Assembly: GCA_963752505.1 (NCBI GenBank)
Contig: CAVVYM010000006.1
Span: 62,001 to 126,000 of the forward strand
From: JACJWR01 sp963752505
GTDB lineage: Bacteria; Actinomycetota; Actinomycetes; S36-B12; UBA10799
Reading direction: 5' to 3'
Length of the DNA stretch: 64,000 bases
Shown: positions 22,266 through 31,385 of the stretch, piece after piece
How positions within the stretch are numbered: position 1 is the first letter of the stretch
Layout of the letters: each line of letters begins with the position of its first letter
Made by a program: the position numbers and the translations under genes
The notes under the pieces: model-generated
What the model saw: only the letters and a program-made list of their open reading frames with translations
Told to the model about the DNA's origin: nothing
Database searches by the model: none

Positions 22266-24018
22266 TCAGACTACTTCTGAGTCGGCATCCGGTTGCGCGT
22301 CCACGCCCGCCTCCGCGCGTTGCGCGGCGGTGATGGGCGTCGGCGCCGAGGTCAGCGGGTCGAATCCCGCCCCAGTCTTCGGGAAGGCGATGACCTCTCG
22401 CAAGGATGTGGCACCGGCGAGCAGCATGGCAATCCGATCCCAGCCGAAGGCGATGCCCCCGTGCGGCGGCGGACCGTAGTTGAACGCCTCCAGCAGGAAG
22501 CCGAACTGCTCGGTGACCTCTTCCTCGGACAACCCGAGCACCGAGAACACCCGTTCCTGAATGTCGCGACGGTGGATACGAACCGATCCCCCGCCGATCT
22601 CGTTGCCGTTGCACACGAGGTCGTAGGCACTGGCCAGCGCGGCGGCGGGTTCGGCATCGAAGCTGTCCAGCCACTGCGGTGCCGGCGACGTGAAGGGGTG
22701 ATGCACCGCCGTCCAACCACTGCCGCCGTTCGGCAGTTCGATCTCCTCGAACATGGGCGCATCCACCACCCACACAAACGACCACTCGTGGGGATCGATC
22801 AGGCCCAGGCGGTGTCCGATCTCCAGCCGTGCCGCGCCGAGCAGCGCACGCGCGTCCGCGGGTTTGCCAGCCGCGAAGAAGGCGCAGTCGCCCACCTGTG
22901 CGCCCACGGCGGCCATCAGCCCCGCACGCTCGGACTCCGACAGGTTCTTCGCGACCGGGCCGGCGGGCCCGTCGGGGGTGAAGGTCACGTAGGCCAGGCC
23001 GCGGGCACCGCGCTGTTTGGCCCACTCCTGCCACGCGTCGAAGGCGCGTCGCGGTTGATCACCGCCGCCGGGCATCACCACCGCGCCCACGTACGGCGCT
23101 TGGAACACCCGGAAACCGGTGTCGGCAAAGTAGTCCGTCATGTCGGTGAGTTCGAGGCCAAAGCGCAGGTCGGGCTTGTCGGTGCCGTAGCGCGCCATCG
23201 CGTCGGCGTAGGTGATGTGGTCGATGTCGCCGATCTCGTGGTCGAGGATGTCCGACCACAGTGCTTTGACCACGTCCTCTCCCACTTCCATCACGTCGGC
23301 CGAATCCACGAACGACATCTCGATGTCGAGTTGGGTGAATTCCGGCTGCCGGTCGGCCCGGAAGTCCTCGTCGCGGTAGCACCGCGCGATCTGGTAGTAG
23401 CGCTCCATGCCAGCCACCATGAGCAGTTGCTTGAACAACTGCGGGGACTGCGGCAGTGCATACCACTTTCCCGGTTGCAGCCGGACGGGCACCAGGAAGT
23501 CCCTGGCGCCTTCCGGTGTGGATCGGGTCAGCGTGGGGGTCTCGACCTCGACGAAATCCTCGCCATCGAGGACGTCGCGAGCCACCTTGTTGACGCGGGA
23601 CCGCATGCGCAGGATGCGTGCAGGTTCCGCCCGGCGCAGATCCAGGTAGCGGTAGCGCAGTCGGATGTCCTCGCCCACCTCCGTGTGTTCATCCAACGCG
23701 AAAGGCAACGGCGCGGATTCGCTGAGCACGATGAGTTCGTCGGTGATCACTTCCACCTCGCCAGTTGGCACGTGGATGTTCTCGTTCCCCGCGGGCCGAC
23801 GCGCCACCTCGCCAGTCACCTGCACGCAGTATTCGTTGCGCAGAGTGGTGTGCCATGGCGTCGTCGCGCACCACGATCTGCACCACGCCCGAGGCGTCGC
23901 GCAGGTCGAGGAAGGCAACACCGCCATGATCTCGGCGCCGAGCTATCCAGCCGGCCAGCGTCACGGTCTCGCCGGCGTCGGCGGCCCGCAGTGAACCTAC
24001 CTCACGGGTGCGCAGCAT
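22266..24018 (-). CDS. aspS: Aspartyl-tRNA synthetase, reading frame broken by a one-base insertion
   Basis: The N-terminus begins at the ATG at 24018 (MLRTREVGSLRAADAG) with the OB-fold anticodon domain (GWIARRRDHGGVAFLDLRD). At about 23847 one extra base moves the frame, and the protein continues as TLRNEYCVQVTGEVARRP through class II motifs (FRADRQPEFTQLDIEMSF, and GGIAFGWDRIAMLLAG at the end). Joined, the product is about 583 residues, normal for bacterial AspRS with its GAD insertion. It overlaps the hisS stop by 17 bases. Since an AspRS is indispensable, the break is probably a sequence error. Confidence 0.93.
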
Positions 24019-25297
24019 TGTTTCTCTCTTCCCCGGCGGCAATCCGCCGAACCAGTACGTCAGCGTCGTCGGCGGGCCACTGCGACTGGTCCCCGCTCGT
24101 CAGGTCGCGCAGCGTCACCTCACCCTGCACCAGGTCCCGCTCCCCGATGAGCATGACCCAGGGAGCACCGGAACGGTCGGCGCCTTTCATGGCGCCGCGC
24201 AGTCCGCGCGAGCCGAACGACATGTCGGTGCGCAGCCCACGCCGCCGCAATTCTCCGAGTAGCGCGACTAGTCGCGACTTCGCCTGCTCCCCCAGGGCGA
24301 TGCCGTAGACGTCGATGGGCGGCCCGTCGCCGGGAGCCAGCCCTTCGGCCTTGCATGCCAGCAGCGTCCGGTCGACTCCGAGACCGAAGCCGATGCCGCC
24401 GACGTCGGGGCCGCCGAGGTCAGCCATCAACCCGTCGTAGCGCCCGCCGCCGCCGATGCCGGACTGGGCACCGAGTTGTTCGTGGCTGAATTCGAAGGTG
24501 GTGCGGGTGTAGTAGTCCAGACCGCGCACCAACCGCGGCGCCTCCTGCCACTCAACGTCGAGCGCCGCCAGGTAGCGCCGGACGTCGTCGTAGTGCCGCT
24601 GGCACTCCTCGCACAGGTGATCCACCGGCAGTGGAGCAGCCGCGATCATCTGCGCCAGTTCGGCACGCTTGTCGTCGAGCACCCGCAGCGGGTTGAGTCG
24701 AGCGCGTTCGCGGGTGGCGTCGTCCAAGTCGAATCCGGCCAGATAGCCGGCCAGCGTGGTGCGATAGGCGGGACGGCATTCCCGGCAGCCCAATGAGTTG
24801 AGAAGCAAGGTGAAGTTGCGCAGTCCGAGGTTGCGGTAGCCAGCGTCGGCCACCGAGATGACCTCGGCGTCGAGCGCCGGATCGTCGCTGCCGACCGCTT
24901 CCACGCCGACCTGGCTGAATTGCCGATAGCGACCTGCCTGCGGGCGTTCGGCTCGAAAGAAGGGCCCCGCATAGAACACCTTCACGGGAAGCTGACCACG
25001 GGCCAGCCCGTGTTCGATGATGGCCCGAATCGCACCCGCGGTCCCTTCCGGGCGCAGGGTCAGAGAGCGACCGCCCCGGTCGGTGAAGGTGAACATCTCC
25101 TTGCTGACCACGTCGGTGCTCTCGCCGACCCCGCGCACGAACAGAGTGGTGTCTTCGAAGATGGGCAGTTCCAGCGGCGTGTAGCCAGCCCGCTGGGCAG
25201 CGTCAACCAGCGCTTCCTGAACGGCGGCGAAGGTTGCCGCATCGTCGCCGACGTACTCCGCGACACCCTTAGGTGCGCGGAAGGTACCGCTGCTCAC
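24002..25297 (-). CDS. hisS: Histidyl-tRNA synthetase
   Basis: This 431-residue class II synthetase has motif 2 TLRPEGTAGAIRAIIEHGL, FRAERPQAGRYRQFSQ, the histidine-specific motif LVRGLDYYTRTTFEF and the ATP-site motif 3 GGGRYDGL. The C-terminal anticodon domain is complete. It starts four bases inside the end of the upstream MBL hydrolase and overlaps aspS by 17 bases at its 3' end, so the three genes form one transcription unit. Confidence 0.95.
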   Translation of the reverse strand: MSSGTFRAPKGVAEYVGDDAATFAAVQEALVDAAQRAGYTPLELPIFEDTTLFVRGVGESTDVVSKEMFTFTDRGGRSLTLRPEGTAGAIRAIIEHGLARGQLPVKVFYAGPFFRAERPQAGRYRQFSQVGVEAVGSDDPALDAEVISVADAGYRNLGLRNFTLLLNSLGCRECRPAYRTTLAGYLAGFDLDDATRERARLNPLRVLDDKRAELAQMIAAAPLPVDHLCEECQRHYDDVRRYLAALDVEWQEAPRLVRGLDYYTRTTFEFSHEQLGAQSGIGGGGRYDGLMADLGGPDVGGIGFGLGVDRTLLACKAEGLAPGDGPPIDVYGIALGEQAKSRLVALLGELRRRGLRTDMSFGSRGLRGAMKGADRSGAPWVMLIGERDLVQGEVTLRDLTSGDQSQWPADDADVLVRRIAAGEERNNAAHP

Positions 25298-25980
25298 AAC
25301 GAGGCCTGACCGGTCAGATAGGGATTCGTCAGCCGCTCGCGGCCGAGCGTCGTTTGTGGACCGTGCCCGGGCAGCACCACTGTCTCGTCGCCCAGGTTCT
25401 CCAACGCCGTGGTCAATGACCGCATCATTGCGGCGGAGTCACCACCGGGCAGGTCGGTGCGCCCGATGCTGCCCGCGAAGAGCAAGTCGCCGCTGAACAG
25501 CAGCGGTGGCAGTTCGTCACCGGCCGGATGGGTGAACACCGCCGAACCCGGTGTGTGTCCGGGGGCGTGGCGCACTCCGAGATTGACGCCAAGGATGTCG
25601 ATAGTGGCGCCGTCGCGCAGTTCCTTCACGTCGTCGGGCTCAGCGAACTCGAAACGCCCCCCGGTCATGGATCGCACAGCCGCCAACATGTCCGGTGAGA
25701 AGCCCACCGCCGGGTCGGCGAGCATCACGCGATCATCGGAGTGGATGTAGGCGGGAACGGCAGCGGACTCGCAGACCCCGAACACCGACCAGGTGTGGTC
25801 GAGGTGGCCGTGCGTGAGGACGACCGCGGCCACCTTGAGCCGATTCTCGGCGACGATCTCATCGATGCGCGCCATGGCGTCCATGCCTGGGTCGATGATC
25901 AGGCACTCGGAGCCAGCCGACTCGGCCACCACGAAGCAGTTGGTGCCCCAGGGACCGGCCGGGAAGCCGGAAACGAACAC
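25294..25980 (-). CDS. Metallo-beta-lactamase-fold hydrolase, glyoxalase II-like
   Basis: The 228-residue protein carries the binuclear zinc motif THGHLDH (about residues 56-62), APGHTPGSA, FSGDLLFAGSIGRTDLPGG and LPGHGPQTT, the full set of glyoxalase II-type ligands. Such proteins hydrolyse thioesters or related substrates. A copy directly upstream of hisS (between rel and hisS) is common in actinomycetes; the physiological substrate is not known. Confidence 0.88.
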   Translation of the reverse strand: MFVSGFPAGPWGTNCFVVAESAGSECLIIDPGMDAMARIDEIVAENRLKVAAVVLTHGHLDHTWSVFGVCESAAVPAYIHSDDRVMLADPAVGFSPDMLAAVRSMTGGRFEFAEPDDVKELRDGATIDILGVNLGVRHAPGHTPGSAVFTHPAGDELPPLLFSGDLLFAGSIGRTDLPGGDSAAMMRSLTTALENLGDETVVLPGHGPQTTLGRERLTNPYLTGQASL

Positions 25981-25999
25981 GAGTATCTCCGATTCGCGC

Positions 26000-26422
26000 C
26001 TAGAAGGCGACGGCTGCTTGGGCGTCCGAAACCGCCGGGTGACGGCCTCGGTCCTGCAGTTCTTCCGGCTCAGAGCCCGTCACGGGGCGATAGGTGTAGA
26101 AGAAGGTGACGCCATCGGGGCCCACCTCGGTCACACCGTGCGGCACGCCGGGGGGCACGTAGATGTAGGCACCGGCCGACATGCGCTTGCCCAGCATGCT
26201 CGCCTCCCCCTGCGTGACGAGGATGTGGTGTTGGGCGGTGGCGTGCGTGTGAATCGGATTCTCGCTGCCCGGTTCGATGCGCATCAAACCAAGCCGCACC
26301 GAGCCGGAACGCCACAGGAGCTTTTGCGTTACGCCCGGATCTTCACCCATCTGTTGCCACGGCATGGCCTCAACGTCGGACGCCGACATCGCGATCAACT
26401 CACCAAGGTCGTCGCGTTCCAT
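26000..26422 (-). CDS. Cupin-domain protein
   Basis: This 140-residue protein has the two cupin motifs: ENPIHTHATAQHHILVTQGE (G-x5-HxH-like with Glu) and AYIYVPPGVPHGVTEVG. It is a single-domain beta-barrel likely to bind a metal through the His cluster. Its start faces the DUF349 gene at 26495, giving a short divergent promoter region that contains a CCTAGGCTAG stretch (26457-26466) resembling a -10 element. No pathway can be assigned. Confidence 0.8.
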   Translation of the reverse strand: MERDDLGELIAMSASDVEAMPWQQMGEDPGVTQKLLWRSGSVRLGLMRIEPGSENPIHTHATAQHHILVTQGEASMLGKRMSAGAYIYVPPGVPHGVTEVGPDGVTFFYTYRPVTGSEPEELQDRGRHPAVSDAQAAVAF

Positions 26423-26494
26423 GGCTACTCCTTCCGCCGATCAGTGCATACGCGCCCTAGGCTAGTGCCTGACCGAGTCACCGAGCAGGGCGGG

Positions 26495-27892
26495 ATGATG
26501 GACGAACAGACCCTCGAAGGCGTGGATGGCACCGCGGAGCCGCAACCGGATGCCGCCGTGTCCGATCACTCCAACCCGACCCATGCGCAGCCACCACCGC
26601 CGCCACCGCCGCTGCCCTCTCAGGTCGGGCGCGCCCGGCCGAGTGACTCCGCGCACCGCCCGGCCCGAGCAGACGGACCCTCTCCTTCGGAACGCTTCGG
26701 ACGCATCGACGCCGAGGGCAACGTGTTCGTGACGCTGCCTGACGGCAACGAGCAGTTCGTGGGCCAGTGGGCAGCAGGTGCGGCCGAGGATGGTCTGCGC
26801 ATGTTCGCGCGCCGCTTCGACGACCTCGTTGTGGACGTCGATCTCGCCGGCCAGCGCATGGCCGAGGGCAATCTGTCACCTGATGAGGCACAGCGCACCG
26901 TGGAGAAGGTGCGGGCTGCACTGCTGGACCCGAAGTTCATCGGCGACCTCGCCGGTCTCGCGGATCGGGTGCGCCAGTTGGAGATCCTCATCGAAGTGCG
27001 TCGCGAAACCCTGGTCGAGGAGCGCGCGGCCGCCCGCACCGAGGCGGTAGCCCGGCGTGATGCGATCGTCGCTGAGGCGGAAGGACTTGCCACCTCGAAG
27101 GACTGGCGCAAGACCACCGAGAAGTACCGCCTGCTAGTGGAGGAGTGGAAGACCATTCCGCGTTTCGACCGCGGTTCCGAGCAGGAGTTGTGGCAGCGCA
27201 TCAGCGCCGCCCGTTCGGCCTTCGACAAGGCCCGGCGTAGCCACTTCGCAGCCCTCGAGAAGCAGCACGGCGCGGCGAAGGAGGCCAAGGAGAAGCTGGT
27301 CGCCGAGGCTGCGGCGCTCGCCGACTCCCAGGACTGGAACGGCACCTCGCGGGCCTACCGGGATCTGATGGACCGCTGGAAGAAGGCCGGATTCGCCGGC
27401 AAGCCCGATGACGACAAGCTGTGGCAGGCCTTTCGCAAGGCGCAGGACAAGTTCTTTGCCGCACGCAAGGCCGCGTTGGACTCCCGCGACGAGGAGTGGC
27501 ACGCCAACCTCAAGGCCAAGCGCGAGGTGGTGGCCAAGGCCGAAGCGCTGCTGCCGGTGAAGGATCACAAGACCGCACGACGGCGCTTTCGGGAACTGCA
27601 GGGCACATTTGCCTCAATCGGCTACGTCCCCCGCGCGGACAAGCCCAAACTCGACGCTCGCATGCACAAAGTCGACGATGCAATCAAGGCCGCGGAGCAG
27701 GATCAGTGGCGCAAGTCCGATCCGGAACGCAACGCGCGCGCGCAGATGATGGTGACGCTGTATGAGCAGTCGGTGGCGAAGTTGCAGCAGCAACTGGCAT
27801 CCGTCCAGGCAGCCGGCGGCGACACCTCCGAGGTGGAGGAAGAGTTGCGGGCGCAAGAGGAACTTCTCGCAGCGGCGAAGAAATACGCCTGA
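26495..27892 (+). CDS. DUF349-repeat coiled-coil protein
   Basis: The protein is about 465 residues from the ATG at 26495; longer upstream reading is antisense to the cupin and hydrolase and was not used. After a Pro-rich disordered N-terminus (PPPPPPPLPSQ) and a short beta segment (IDAEGNVFVTLPDGNEQFVG), it has repeated DUF349 helices. Phrases such as DWRKTTEKYRLLVEEWKTIP and DWNGTSRAYRDLMDRWKKAG alternate with Lys/Glu/Ala-rich coiled coil. DUF349 proteins are of uncertain function; the gene commonly sits near rel in actinomycetes. It converges on rel with a shared hairpin. Confidence 0.88.
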   Translation: MMDEQTLEGVDGTAEPQPDAAVSDHSNPTHAQPPPPPPPLPSQVGRARPSDSAHRPARADGPSPSERFGRIDAEGNVFVTLPDGNEQFVGQWAAGAAEDGLRMFARRFDDLVVDVDLAGQRMAEGNLSPDEAQRTVEKVRAALLDPKFIGDLAGLADRVRQLEILIEVRRETLVEERAAARTEAVARRDAIVAEAEGLATSKDWRKTTEKYRLLVEEWKTIPRFDRGSEQELWQRISAARSAFDKARRSHFAALEKQHGAAKEAKEKLVAEAAALADSQDWNGTSRAYRDLMDRWKKAGFAGKPDDDKLWQAFRKAQDKFFAARKAALDSRDEEWHANLKAKREVVAKAEALLPVKDHKTARRRFRELQGTFASIGYVPRADKPKLDARMHKVDDAIKAAEQDQWRKSDPERNARAQMMVTLYEQSVAKLQQQLASVQAAGGDTSEVEEELRAQEELLAAAKKYA

Positions 27893-27933
27893 CTCCCGTC
27901 GTCCGGGCATACCCGATCTGGAACGACGGGAGT
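27892..27933. terminator. Bidirectional hairpin between DUF349 gene and rel
   Basis: Perfect 11-base arms ACTCCCGTCGT (27892-27902) and ACGACGGGAGT (27923-27933) flank a 20-base loop. The arms start in the stop of the plus-strand gene and end at the stop of the minus-strand rel gene, so one hairpin can serve both. There is no T tract. Confidence 0.7.
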
Positions 27934-30212
27934 TAAACGCGATAGGTGTCGTAGACCCCCGACACGTTGCGGATGGCGGCCAACACCGCTCCCAGGTGCT
28001 GCGGGTCGGCCATCTCGAACGTAAAGCGCGAGGTAGCCACTCGGTCCTTGCTGGTGGACACGGTCGCCGACAGGATGTTGACATGCTGCTCGGACAGTGC
28101 CCGGGTGATGTCGGAGAGCAGACCAGCCCGGTCGAGTCCTTCCACCGAGATGTTCACCAGGAAGGCGGTGTTGGCCGTCGGCGCCCAGTGCACCGCAACA
28201 AAGCGTTGCGGCTGGGCCTCGAGTTCAGGCAGATTGCCACAGTCGCTTCGATGCACCGAAACCCCGTGACCCCTGGTCACGAATCCCACAATGTCGTCGC
28301 CTGGCACCGGGGTGCAGCACTTGGCGAGTTTGACCCACACGTCGTTGCTGCCATCGACGTTCACGCCGACATTGCCGTTGACCGACGCCGTCGCGCTGCG
28401 CCGTTGCAGGTTGACCGGGTTGAGGGCTTCCGCGGCATCATCGCGAGCCGCCTCGATGCCCCCACGTGAGGCGATCAACCGCTCGATGACGGTCTCGACA
28501 GAAACGTGGTGATCGCCGATGGCGCGGAACAGCGCGGAGATGTCCTGGTAGTGCATGTCGCTTGCGATGGCACCCAATTCGGGCCCGTCCACCGTGCGCG
28601 CCACCCCCATGCTGTTGCGGCGCAGACCGCGGATCAGGGCTTCCCTTCCCTTGTCCACTGCCTCCTCGCGGCGTTCCTTGGAGTACCAAGCCCGGATCTT
28701 GCTCCTCGCGCGGCTCGACGCGACGAATCGCAACCAGTCCTGGCTCGGCCCCGCGCTGTCGGATTTGGCCGTGAAGATCTCCACCACGTCGCCGTTACCC
28801 AGTTCGCTCTCCAACGGGACCAATTTGCCGTTCACTTTGGCGCCGACACACCGATGCCCGACTTCGGTGTGCACCGCGTAGGCGAAGTCAACCGGGGTAG
28901 AGCGAGTGGGCAGCGCGATGACGTCGCCACGCGGGGTGAACACGTAGGTTTCGGTGTTTCCGAGTTCGTAGCTGAGGCCCTCGAGGAACTCGTCGGGATC
29001 ATCCACCTCACGCTGCCACTCGAGCAGTTGTCGCAACCAGCCGAAGTCGTCGGGACCCTGCTTTCCGCCGACGTCGTCTTGCTTGTACCGCCAGTGGGCA
29101 GCCACGCCGAACTCAGCGGTGCGGTGCATGTCGTGGGTGCGGATCTGCATCTCGACCGGCTTGCCGTCGGGGCCGATCACCGTCGTGTGCAGTGACTGGT
29201 ACATGGTGAACTTCGGCATTGCGATGTAGTCCTTGAACCTGCCAGGAACAGGGGCGAAACGCGAGTGCAGGATGCCGAGCACCGCATAGCAGTCGCGCAC
29301 CGAGTCCACCAGGATCCGCACACCCACCAAGTCGTAGATCTCCGCGAAGTCGCGGCCGCGCACGATCATCTTCTGGTAGATCGAATAGAAGTGCTTTGGT
29401 CGGCCGGTGACGGCTGCCCGGATCTTCGCTTTGCGGACGTCCTCTTCGACAGCGCTGATGACGCGGCTGAGGTACTCCTCGCGACCGGGAGCGCGTTCGG
29501 TGACCATCACCGAGATCTCTTCGAAGAGTTTGGGGTAGAGCGTCGCGAACGAAAGATCCTCGAGTTCCCACTTGATGGTGTTCATTCCGAGGCGGTGAGC
29601 CAGCGGTGCGTAGATCTCAAGGGTCTCGCGGGCCTTGCTCTCGCGCTTGTGAGCCGGCATGGCACCAAGGGTGCGCATGTTGTGCAGGCGGTCGGCGAGT
29701 TTGACCACCAGCACCCGAATGTCGCGGGCCATCGCCACGACCATCTTGCGGACGGTTTCCGCTGCGCTGGAGGAGCCGTACTTGACCTTGTCCAACTTGG
29801 TGACACCGTCGACCAGAGCGGCCACTTCCTCGCCGAAGTCCGCGGTGAGCATCTCCAAGGTGTAGTCGGTGTCCTCCACCGTGTCGTGCAGAAGGGCCGC
29901 CACGATCGTCGAGGTGGTCATGCCCAGTTCGGCGAGGATGGTCGCCACAGCAACCGGGTGGGTGATGTAGGGATCGCCGCTACGCCGACGTTGGTCGCGG
30001 TGATAGTAGGCGGCCACCTCGTAGGCACGCTCCACCGAATCCCAATCGCAGCGTGGGTGGAATTGCTTCAGGCCACGCCGCACCGGCTCGAGCATTGGGT
30101 CACTGTGGCGGTTGACTCCCAGCCGGCCGAAGCGTGAGAGTCGGCGCCGACTTGTGGGCGCCTGGGGGCTGAACCCCTCGCCTGAAGGCGCAGCAACAGC
30201 TTCGTTGGTCAT
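27933..30212 (-). CDS. rel: Bifunctional (p)ppGpp synthetase/hydrolase Rel
   Basis: This 759-residue protein has an HD hydrolase domain (YITHPVAVATILAE, LLHDTVEDTDYTLEML), a synthetase domain (TGRPKHFYSIYQKM, YDLVGVRILVDS, YQSLHTTVIGPDGKPVEMQI), a TGS domain (YVFTPRGDVIALP) and a C-terminal ACT domain. Both catalytic domains look complete, so it should both make and destroy the stringent-response alarmone. The order secD-secF-rel is typical, but the apt gene frequently found between secF and rel is missing here. Confidence 0.95.
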   Translation of the reverse strand: MTNEAVAAPSGEGFSPQAPTSRRRLSRFGRLGVNRHSDPMLEPVRRGLKQFHPRCDWDSVERAYEVAAYYHRDQRRRSGDPYITHPVAVATILAELGMTTSTIVAALLHDTVEDTDYTLEMLTADFGEEVAALVDGVTKLDKVKYGSSSAAETVRKMVVAMARDIRVLVVKLADRLHNMRTLGAMPAHKRESKARETLEIYAPLAHRLGMNTIKWELEDLSFATLYPKLFEEISVMVTERAPGREEYLSRVISAVEEDVRKAKIRAAVTGRPKHFYSIYQKMIVRGRDFAEIYDLVGVRILVDSVRDCYAVLGILHSRFAPVPGRFKDYIAMPKFTMYQSLHTTVIGPDGKPVEMQIRTHDMHRTAEFGVAAHWRYKQDDVGGKQGPDDFGWLRQLLEWQREVDDPDEFLEGLSYELGNTETYVFTPRGDVIALPTRSTPVDFAYAVHTEVGHRCVGAKVNGKLVPLESELGNGDVVEIFTAKSDSAGPSQDWLRFVASSRARSKIRAWYSKERREEAVDKGREALIRGLRRNSMGVARTVDGPELGAIASDMHYQDISALFRAIGDHHVSVETVIERLIASRGGIEAARDDAAEALNPVNLQRRSATASVNGNVGVNVDGSNDVWVKLAKCCTPVPGDDIVGFVTRGHGVSVHRSDCGNLPELEAQPQRFVAVHWAPTANTAFLVNISVEGLDRAGLLSDITRALSEQHVNILSATVSTSKDRVATSRFTFEMADPQHLGAVLAAIRNVSGVYDTYRV

Positions 30213-30263
30213 CGCCGCCTCCTCACATCACAGGTGGTGCAAGTGTAGTGGCAGCGGCCCGAA

Positions 30264-31385
30264 TCAGCCTCGCTTACTCCTGGGAGTGCGCTTGGGCTGG
30301 TTCCGGGGGCCCGTCTGACGGTGCGGACGCTCCTTGCGCGCGGTGGCGGTTGCCACACCTGCCGCCGCTCCGGCGGCGGCACCGCCGGCCCCGACGGTGG
30401 CCACCCCGGCTCCGCGGTTCCCCGTGGAGCGACGAGCCATCACTCGAGAGTGGAGTGCCTTGATCTGCGGTTGGCGCTCCTTGAGCTGGCACAGCAGAGG
30501 TGTCGCCACGAAAACCGACGAGTACGTGCCGGCAATCAAACCGATGAAGAGGGCCAATGCCAGGTCCTTCAAGGTTCCGGCACCCAGCAGGCCCACTCCC
30601 ACGAATAGAATCGCCGCGACCGGCAGCAGGGCAACGATCGATGTGTTGATCGAGCGGACGAGAGTCTGATTCAGCGCCAGGTTGGCCGCCTCGCTGTAAG
30701 TCATCCGGCTTTGGCCCACGATGTCCTTGGTGTTCTCCTTCACTTTGTCGAACACCACTACCGTGTCGTACAGCGAATAGCCGAGGATCGTGAGCACACC
30801 GATCACGGTGGCCGGCGTCACTTCGAACCCCACCAGGGCATAGATGCCCACCGTGATGACGACGTCATGCAGCAGCGCGACCATGGCAGCGACCGCCATG
30901 CGCCATTCGAAGTACAGCGAGAGGAAGATCACCACGGCGATGAGGAAGACCACGAGCCCGGTCAGCGCCTTCTTCGTGATCTCGCCACCCCAGGTGGGGC
31001 CGACCAACTGAACCTTGATTTCGTCCACTGTGGTACCGCAGGCGTCGGCCACGGCCGCCACCATTGAGGCACTCTCCTCGGCCGTCAGGGCCTCTGTTTG
31101 CAGCCGCACCCGGTTGTCGCCCAGATCTTGGGTGATGATTTCGCTAGCGCCCTCGGCCTCCGCGACTTCGCGCACATCCTGGGAGGTGCAGGTGTCGGCG
31201 GGCGTCACGAATTCGGCGCCACCGCGGAATTCGATGCCCAGGTTGAGACCACGACCAAAAAGGCCGACGACGGCCAGCACCAGGATTGCAGCGGAGACGA
31301 TGTACCAGACCTTGGTGCGCCCGACGATGTCATACGACACCTCGCCGCGGTAGAGCTTGTTGGTGAAGTTGCCGACCTTAGACAC
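30264..31385 (-). CDS. secF: Protein-export membrane protein SecF
   Basis: This 373-residue protein has the SecF layout: an N-terminal helix, a periplasmic domain (LGIEFRGGAEFVTP), and five further membrane segments including EWRMAVAAMVALLHDVVIT and SLYDTVVVFDKVKENTK. With SecD it uses the proton gradient to help late steps of Sec translocation. The C-terminal tail is basic and Ala/Gly-rich. The start overlaps the secD stop by eight bases. Confidence 0.94.
   Translation of the reverse strand: MSKVGNFTNKLYRGEVSYDIVGRTKVWYIVSAAILVLAVVGLFGRGLNLGIEFRGGAEFVTPADTCTSQDVREVAEAEGASEIITQDLGDNRVRLQTEALTAEESASMVAAVADACGTTVDEIKVQLVGPTWGGEITKKALTGLVVFLIAVVIFLSLYFEWRMAVAAMVALLHDVVITVGIYALVGFEVTPATVIGVLTILGYSLYDTVVVFDKVKENTKDIVGQSRMTYSEAANLALNQTLVRSINTSIVALLPVAAILFVGVGLLGAGTLKDLALALFIGLIAGTYSSVFVATPLLCQLKERQPQIKALHSRVMARRSTGNRGAGVATVGAGGAAAGAAAGVATATARKERPHRQTGPRNQPKRTPRSKRG

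Noticed and set aside
25793..26494. N-terminal extension of the DUF349 gene
   Set aside because: It runs antisense through the hydrolase and cupin genes and lacks any family similarity; the ATG at 26495 gives a normal protein.
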